Positions 59,155-64,000 of a stretch of 64,000 bases of DNA are shown piece by piece. The translations under genes and the position numbers were made by a program. The notes below the pieces were generated by a model. That model did not search any database, was not told where the DNA came from, and was given only the letters and a program-made list of their open reading frames with translations. Source of the DNA: Flectobacillus longus. GTDB lineage: Bacteria; Bacteroidota; Bacteroidia; Cytophagales; Spirosomataceae. Numbering within the stretch: the first letter of the stretch is position 1; the number at the start of each line of letters is the position of its first letter. Location of the stretch: the NCBI RefSeq assembly GCF_030056705.1, contig NZ_JASHIC010000033.1, positions 1 through 64,000 of the forward strand, read 5' to 3'.

Positions 59155-59910
59155 TCACTCACTTCTTTTTGCCTTGCGAGCCAACTGGTGAAATACCTCA
59201 TCCATTGAGTCAGCATGGAATTGCTTTTTGAGATTTTGAGGGGTATCAAGGGCTTCGATTTTTCCATCTACCATGATTGACACTCTATTGCAATATTCGG
59301 CTTCGTCCATGTAGTGTGTGGTGACAAAAATAGTCACGCCACGATTAGATGCTTCATAGATTAAATCCCAAAACTGACGACGAGTTACGGGGTCAACTCC
59401 GCCTGTTGGTTCGTCCAAAAATACAATTTTAGGGTTATGTAAAATCGCAATCGAAAATGATAGTTTTTGTCGCCAGCCCAAAGGGAGAGAAGAGACTAAT
59501 TTGTCAGCTTCAGCTTCAAAGCCTAATGTTTTGAGCAATACATCAGTTTTTTCTTTGATGGTTTTTCGGTCTAAACCATAAATTCCGCCAAAGAATCGAA
59601 TGTTTTCTCGAATGGTCAAATCTTCATAAAGTGAAAACTTTTGACTCATGTATCCGATATTCTTTTTAATATCTTCTGTTTCAGAATACACATCAAAACC
59701 TGCGACTTTTGCTTCGCCTCCGCTGGGTTTGGATATGCCGATGAGTATTTTCATGGCCGTTGTTTTTCCAGCACCATTGGCTCCCAAAAAACCGAATATT
59801 TCGCCCTTGTAAACTTCAAAGGTAATGGCGTTGGTGGCGATAAAATCCCCAAAACGTTTGGTTAGTCCTTGAGCCTGAATGACTATTTCTTTATTTTCCA
59901 TGTTTGACAC
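59155..59910 (-). CDS. ABC transporter ATP-binding protein (second half of a split YbhF-like ATPase)
   Basis: 251 residues: Walker A GANGAGKTT (about 39-47), Q-loop YMSQKFSLYEDL, Walker B IVFLDEPTGGVDP (about 159-171), switch His in VTTHYMDEAE. The signature reads LPLGWRQKL rather than LSGGQ, a form also seen in the C-terminal half of E. coli YbhF, which is a fusion of two ATPase domains. Here the two domains are separate genes, 19 bp apart. A start at the second Met (59901) is also possible. Confidence 0.92.
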   Translation of the reverse strand: MSNMENKEIVIQAQGLTKRFGDFIATNAITFEVYKGEIFGFLGANGAGKTTAMKILIGISKPSGGEAKVAGFDVYSETEDIKKNIGYMSQKFSLYEDLTIRENIRFFGGIYGLDRKTIKEKTDVLLKTLGFEAEADKLVSSLPLGWRQKLSFSIAILHNPKIVFLDEPTGGVDPVTRRQFWDLIYEASNRGVTIFVTTHYMDEAEYCNRVSIMVDGKIEALDTPQNLKKQFHADSMDEVFHQLARKAKRSE

Positions 59911-59929
59911 ATTTTATTTCTTGAAAGCA

Positions 59930-60838
59930 TTAGGACAATGCCATGAAACAGTCCTCGATAGTAGCTGTAATTTCTTGGATTTGGAAAGGTTCTTTATAAT
60001 GCTCTTGAACATACTGACAAAAAGCATCATAGTCCTCCGCATCGTGATTGAGCGTCAGGTGATGACTTTCGCCAAAACCAAAACAGGTATGCGTATTAGG
60101 AAATGCCCTTGCCACCTGCAATAAGGCATACATATTTGAGGCATGAATAGACCAGATTTTTTTCGGATATTTCTCAATAATCCCTACTGGCGTATCAATA
60201 TCTAATATCTTTCCTTTTTGCATCAAAGCAACTCTATCGCATAGACTGGCTTCGTCCATATAGGGTGTCGAAACCAATATCGTGATACCTTCCGACTTAA
60301 GATATTTCAGCATTTCCCAAAACTCTTTTCTCGAAACTGGGTCAACTCCTGTAGTGGGTTCATCCAAAAACAATACGCTTGGCTCGTGAATCAGAGCGCA
60401 GCACAAGGCTAATTTTTGCTTCATTCCACCCGATAATTTCCCTGCTTTACGAGTTTTGAAAGGTTCGAGCTGTTGGTAAATATCCTTGATAAGATGGTAG
60501 TTTTGTTCTATCGTAGTACCAAAAACATGGGCAAAAAAGTTGAGATTTTCTTCAACACTCAAATCTTGATACAGGGAGAATTTCCCTGGCATATAGCCCA
60601 CTCTTTTTCGGATAGCTTTATAGTCTTTCTTCACATCCAGCCCATCAACACTAGAATCTCCTGATTCGGCTAATAGTAAAGTGGCAAGAATCCTAAATAG
60701 GGTGGTTTTTCCAGCACCATCTGGTCCGATTAGCCCAAATAGTTCAGCTTGTTTGACCTCAAAAGAGATGTCCTCCAATGCCTTAATTTTACCTTTTTCA
60801 AATGACTTGAAAAGGTGATTTGCAATGATTGCATTCAT
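59930..60838 (-). CDS. ABC transporter ATP-binding protein (first half of a split YbhF-like ATPase)
   Basis: 302 residues: Walker A GPDGAGKTT (about 38-46), signature LSGGMKQKL (about 139), Walker B VLFLDEPTTGVDP, then a C-terminal extension of about 80 residues beyond the ATPase core. The GPDGAGKTT form is that of the N-terminal half of YbhF. Functions with the second ATPase as a heterodimer powering the two permeases. 11 bp after the HlyD gene. Confidence 0.92.
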   Translation of the reverse strand: MNAIIANHLFKSFEKGKIKALEDISFEVKQAELFGLIGPDGAGKTTLFRILATLLLAESGDSSVDGLDVKKDYKAIRKRVGYMPGKFSLYQDLSVEENLNFFAHVFGTTIEQNYHLIKDIYQQLEPFKTRKAGKLSGGMKQKLALCCALIHEPSVLFLDEPTTGVDPVSRKEFWEMLKYLKSEGITILVSTPYMDEASLCDRVALMQKGKILDIDTPVGIIEKYPKKIWSIHASNMYALLQVARAFPNTHTCFGFGESHHLTLNHDAEDYDAFCQYVQEHYKEPFQIQEITATIEDCFMALS

Positions 60839-60849
60839 ATCTTTTGGGG

Positions 60850-61785
60850 TTAAAATACCACTTCTCCATACATACCAATTTTCAATGTGCCTGTGTTTTT
60901 TACATGGATTTTCACCGCATATACAAGGTTGGCTCTTTCTTCTTTGGTCTGAATGGTTTTTGGCGTAAATTCTGCCTTAGAGGCTATCCAATAAATCTTG
61001 CCTTGTAATGTATCCGAAAGTCCTTCTGCTTTGTCAACAAGCACTTTTACGGGTTGATTGAGTTGCACTTTTGTTAATTGATTTCCAGAAACATATACTT
61101 TTAAGGTCATTTCAGATAAATCAGCAACTTTGTAAAGTGCTTTTCCAGGAGCTGTCATTTCGTATTGTTCAGCATATTTGGTTAACACAGTACCACGAAC
61201 AGGGTTGATAATTTCCCCACGCTTGATTTGGTCGGTCACCTGATCAGCACGTTTTTCGAGTGGCGAAAGTTCACTATTAATGCTACGATTTTGAATAGTT
61301 ACTTGTGTTTTTTGAGCGCTGATTTGACTTTCTAATACACTGATTTGTTTTTTTGTTAAAGCAATCGCTCCCTCCATATCATCGAGTTGCTTACTCGGAA
61401 CGGCTTCTGATTTTACTAAATTCGTTAAGCGTTGGAATTCTCGTTGTTGGATGCGTAACTGCTCTTTCTGAACAGCAATTTGATTTTCCAGAACGTTGAT
61501 TTGTGCTGAAGCATCATTGAATTTTTGTGGTAAACTTTTGATACTTGCCTCAATCTGTGCTTCCTGAAGTTGTAGGTTTGCTACATCGATATTCCCTACT
61601 TTTTGAGCTAAGTCTATCGTGTCGCCTTCTTCTACGTTGAGATTTAGTATTTTACCTGCTACTTCTGACGAAATAATAGTTTCTGTAGCTTCGAAAGTGC
61701 CTGTAGCATCCGAAGTTTGTTCATTTTTTTTACAAGAAAAGATAAGTGTGCTTACGAGAGATATGAATATAAATTGCTTTTTCAT
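60850..61785 (-). CDS. HlyD-type membrane fusion lipoprotein (YbhG-like)
   Basis: 311 residues. Lipoprotein signal with lipobox (LIFSC, Cys18), a biotinyl-lipoyl-like segment (SSEVAGKILNLNVEEGDTI, about 40-58), a coiled-coil hairpin (about 75-190) and a beta-barrel half (about 195-300). It bridges the inner-membrane ABC pump and the TolC channel. 51 bp after the TolC-family gene. Confidence 0.9.
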   Translation of the reverse strand: MKKQFIFISLVSTLIFSCKKNEQTSDATGTFEATETIISSEVAGKILNLNVEEGDTIDLAQKVGNIDVANLQLQEAQIEASIKSLPQKFNDASAQINVLENQIAVQKEQLRIQQREFQRLTNLVKSEAVPSKQLDDMEGAIALTKKQISVLESQISAQKTQVTIQNRSINSELSPLEKRADQVTDQIKRGEIINPVRGTVLTKYAEQYEMTAPGKALYKVADLSEMTLKVYVSGNQLTKVQLNQPVKVLVDKAEGLSDTLQGKIYWIASKAEFTPKTIQTKEERANLVYAVKIHVKNTGTLKIGMYGEVVF

Positions 61786-61836
61786 TTCAAATATTGGATT
61801 GTGCGAATTTCGCGTTTTGTAACTAAGAAAAGAAGA

Positions 61837-63093
61837 TTAAAGTCCTAATGTGCTTTGATAATTGGCCTTGCTGAGTGCTTGTTGTAGGGTATGAATCAAC
61901 TGATTTTCTTTGGCTTGTAATTCTGCCGAAAGGTCAGTTACGTAGTCACTTGCAGTGATAATACCATTGTCGAGTTGGGCGCTAGAGGTTTTAGTGATTT
62001 TTTCTCGTAAAACAATGATTTTTTGGTCTAGCTCAATCATATTTTCCAGCTTTTTGATTTCAGCATCTAATTGTTGCAAAGCAATATTGGTATTGAGTAG
62101 AAAAGCTTCTTGTTGCGCATCTACGTTTTTTGAAGAAATTAGCAACTGGCTTTTTTCATGCTTTTTCGTGTATAATCCACCTAACGACCAGTTGAAACGT
62201 AGTCCACCGATATAATATCCTTTAAAGTCATTTTCTAGCATATTCAAAGCAGGACGCCCATAACCTGTTTGTAAGAATAGCCCTACTTTAGGCATATTTT
62301 TGGCAGTAATAAGTTGTTCCTGCGTACTCAAAAGATTTTGTTGTTCTTGAAAAAGCGTAAGCTCTGAACGTTGAATTTTGTTTTCTTGGCTATTGGTTAG
62401 CAAAGGTGAAACCAATTGGACTGAAGATAAATCTTGGTTAATAAGCATTCCAAGGATTTTCTTCCCCAACAATTCCTGAGATTTTACTTCACTGATACGT
62501 TGATCAAGTTTCAAAATTTCAACTTCTAGTTGATTCAAATTGGCTTGAGTACTAACGCCATTTTGGATACCAGCTTTGATTCTATTAATTTTTGACTGTA
62601 ATTCATTTTTAATAATGTCAATCAATTTGAGCTGATTTTGACTCAACAAAACACTAAAATAACTCTGATTGACACGCTCTTTTAGTTTGTCGAGCTCAAC
62701 TGCAAGTTTTTGCTGTTCGGTCTGAGCAGTAGCCTTTTGTACTAAAATTTGAGAATTGGTTATTCCTCCATCGTACAGATTTTGCTTTACCTCTGCATAT
62801 AATTTATACTGGTCTTTAGATATCTGTGGGATGTCTATATTAGGAATTTTGATTGGTACCGAAGTTACATCCGACTGATAGGTTGCCTGTCCAATAATGT
62901 CAACTTGTGGTTTGAAATTACTTTTGAGTTGAGCAATTTGATGTTCCAAATTCTCGTTGATATAGCCCTTTTGTTTAGCAATGGGATAGTTTTGTTTTGC
63001 CAAGGTATAACACTGGCTCAAAGGAAGAACCTCCTGAGCTTGTGCATGGTTGACAATCAAGCTAATAAGTAGAATATAAATGGTTTTTCTCAT
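61837..63093 (-). CDS. TolC-family outer membrane efflux protein
   Basis: 418 residues. Signal peptide to about 19 (NHAQAQ), then two outer membrane efflux protein repeats with the long alpha-helical coiled segments (about 100-220 and 290-410) and beta segments such as GGLRFNWSLGGLY. It provides the exit duct of the exporter. First structural gene of the operon, with a TetR-type operator at 63110-63127 directly upstream. Confidence 0.93.
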   Translation of the reverse strand: MRKTIYILLISLIVNHAQAQEVLPLSQCYTLAKQNYPIAKQKGYINENLEHQIAQLKSNFKPQVDIIGQATYQSDVTSVPIKIPNIDIPQISKDQYKLYAEVKQNLYDGGITNSQILVQKATAQTEQQKLAVELDKLKERVNQSYFSVLLSQNQLKLIDIIKNELQSKINRIKAGIQNGVSTQANLNQLEVEILKLDQRISEVKSQELLGKKILGMLINQDLSSVQLVSPLLTNSQENKIQRSELTLFQEQQNLLSTQEQLITAKNMPKVGLFLQTGYGRPALNMLENDFKGYYIGGLRFNWSLGGLYTKKHEKSQLLISSKNVDAQQEAFLLNTNIALQQLDAEIKKLENMIELDQKIIVLREKITKTSSAQLDNGIITASDYVTDLSAELQAKENQLIHTLQQALSKANYQSTLGL

Positions 63094-63109
63094 GGTTTTA
63101 ACTAAAATG

Positions 63110-63127
63110 TTTAACTATTTGGTTAAA
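63110..63127. promoter_or_regulatory. TetR operator before the exporter operon
   Basis: TTTAACTATTTGGTTAAA: arms TTTAACTA / TGGTTAAA, differing at one position from the operator at 63837-63854. It lies 17 bp upstream of the TolC-family ATG. Confidence 0.7.
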
Positions 63128-63212
63128 AATCTATCTTTAAAAAAGCAACAAATAAGTAGATAATACATTGGGCGGACTACTGATTTGTTACTTTGACTTT
63201 AATGAGGAAATT

Positions 63213-63824
63213 TTACAAAACGATAGAATGATATACCATTTCATATATTTCTTTTTTACGCTGTTTTAACAGTTCTTGATACATTTCTTCAGGTACTTGC
63301 ATCAAGACTTTCTGGAATATTGACCTTCCCATGAAGGGAAAAACACACATCGAAACAATACTCATCAAAAGATGTGCAGGATTGATGGGTCTAATTTGTT
63401 TGTTTTCAATAGCTTGGAAAATTTCCATGACCATCTGACCAACCATTGGCTTGAGTCCATTTTCTTCAAAAGCACCTACAATAAGATTAGCATTTCGAGA
63501 TAGTTCATTGGCGACAAAGAGAGGTAACTCTTGATTTGCCAACAAAAAATCAATATAAGCATCGATAAATGACTGAATTTTTTCAAAAATGGGTTGCTCA
63601 GATTGAATAATTGTATTGAGATTGGGAATCAGTTTTCCTACTATTCCTGCAAATACTCTTTTAAACAATTGTTCTTTGTTGCGAAAGTAATAATGTAAAA
63701 GCGCTTTATTGATGCCAGCGTTGTCTGCAATCTCCTGCATACGGGCACCATCCCAGCCTTTTTCGATAAAAACCTTTCTTGCTGCAATTAAAATCTTTTC
63801 CTCTGTTGTTATCTCTACTTCCAT
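63213..63824 (-). CDS. TetR/AcrR-family repressor of the exporter (CecR-like)
   Basis: 203 residues from the ATG at 63824 (MEVEITTEEKILIAARKVFI). HTH about 10-55 (ARMQEIADNAGINKALLHYY) and an all-helical ligand-binding domain. In E. coli the ybhGFSR exporter is controlled by the adjacent TetR-type CecR (YbiH), an analogous arrangement. A longer start at 63845 is possible, but its ATG lies inside the operator 63837-63854; the inner start leaves the operator upstream of translation. Autoregulation is likely. Confidence 0.92.
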   Translation of the reverse strand: MEVEITTEEKILIAARKVFIEKGWDGARMQEIADNAGINKALLHYYFRNKEQLFKRVFAGIVGKLIPNLNTIIQSEQPIFEKIQSFIDAYIDFLLANQELPLFVANELSRNANLIVGAFEENGLKPMVGQMVMEIFQAIENKQIRPINPAHLLMSIVSMCVFPFMGRSIFQKVLMQVPEEMYQELLKQRKKEIYEMVYHSIVL

Positions 63825-63836
63825 TTTATCAAAAGG

Positions 63837-63854
63837 TTTAACCATTTGGTTAAA
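63837..63854. promoter_or_regulatory. TetR operator at its own gene
   Basis: TTTAACCATTTGGTTAAA: perfect 8-bp arms TTTAACCA / TGGTTAAA separated by two bases, 12 bp upstream of the chosen TetR start codon. The matching site before the TolC-family gene points to autoregulation plus control of the exporter. Confidence 0.75.
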
Positions 63855-63963
63855 TATGGCTCAAAGGAAGAAAATCTCTTTGACAAAAGCAAGATTCTGA
63901 GAAATAAATCTTGGAAATTTTTCCAACAGAATAGCACATTATAAATAAGCAACAACAATTGAT

Positions 63964-63971
63964 TACCTTTG
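63964..63971 (+). promoter_or_regulatory. -7 box of a gene beyond the right edge
   Basis: TACCTTTG matches TAnnTTTG and points right, away from the TetR gene. The gene it serves would start after the end of the window. Confidence 0.35.
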
Positions 63972-64000
63972 CCATTCAAGTAAAAATTCAATCGCACGTG

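Noticed and set aside
63815-63997. 60-residue minus-strand frame upstream of the TetR gene
   Set aside because: It covers the operator and the divergent promoter region, overlaps the TetR start in another frame and resembles no protein.

Overview
The window is AT-rich chromosomal DNA from a member of the Bacteroidota, most likely a cytophagal bacterium of the Spirosomataceae type (Flectobacillus/Arcicella-like; the genus is a guess). Evidence: a SusC/SusD pair with an ECF sigma/FecR system, secreted proteins with type IX secretion (T9SS) C-terminal tails, promoters of the Bacteroidota form TTG-N19/20-TAnnTTTG, weak or absent Shine-Dalgarno sequences, and DUF1501/DUF1800, GH92 and M61 families. 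No rRNA, tRNA, CRISPR array or prophage was seen. The only mobile-element trace is a transposase tail at the left edge.

Layout. 0-3.3 kb: transposase remnant, a GC-richer spacer with a 14-bp triplicate, an HTH regulator with a degenerate S24-like domain, and a subtilase. 3.6-11 kb: single metabolic and transport genes (MFS, PatB/MalY lyase, TSUP, sterol-desaturase-like, LuxR-type regulator, a second MFS with a cyclase-family hydrolase). 11.4-23.3 kb: a DUF1800/DUF1501 pair divergent from an ECF sigma - FecR - SusC(STN) - SusD - metallophosphoesterase locus. 23.4-30.6 kb: three small membrane proteins, a large T9SS-exported propeller/Ig-like protein, and a GH92 mannosidase. 30.9-39.1 kb: a cobalamin riboswitch controlling a B12 uptake and nucleotide-loop assembly operon: BtuB-like receptor, DUF6580 membrane protein, BtuF-like protein without signal peptide, CobU, Dph6/DUF71 ATPase, CobT, CobS, CobC. 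39.2-45.1 kb: DOPA-dioxygenase-like protein, Gfo/Idh oxidoreductase, M61 peptidase, exported DinB-like protein, universal stress protein. 45.5-49.6 kb: three co-directional genes that could form a cyclic-nucleotide circuit (class III cyclase, HD phosphohydrolase, patatin phospholipase with a cNMP-binding domain). 49.7-54.3 kb: YafY/WYL regulator with DinB, then two paralogous LysM proteins with a lysozyme-like region. 54.8-56.4 kb: prs and ribosomal protein L25. 56.5-63.8 kb: a TetR-controlled TolC/HlyD/ABC exporter that looks like a YbhGFSR system with the double ATPase split into two genes.

The most unusual structure is not a gene. At least thirteen intergenic spacers carry degenerate 7-bp-periodic DNA. 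Most are built as a heptad block A, a spacer often containing an AAAATGTTTTT-like core, and a heptad block B that is the reverse complement, or near it, of block A, so they can fold as hairpins. The words differ between copies (AGGC, GGATnTT/CCGAAAT, TGAATTG/CAATTCA) while the period and the A-spacer-B plan stay the same. Other regulatory DNA of note: two copies of a TTTAACCA/TGGTTAAA palindrome at the exporter and its TetR gene, and a TGTATATACA dyad shared by an MFS gene and the DOPA-dioxygenase gene.
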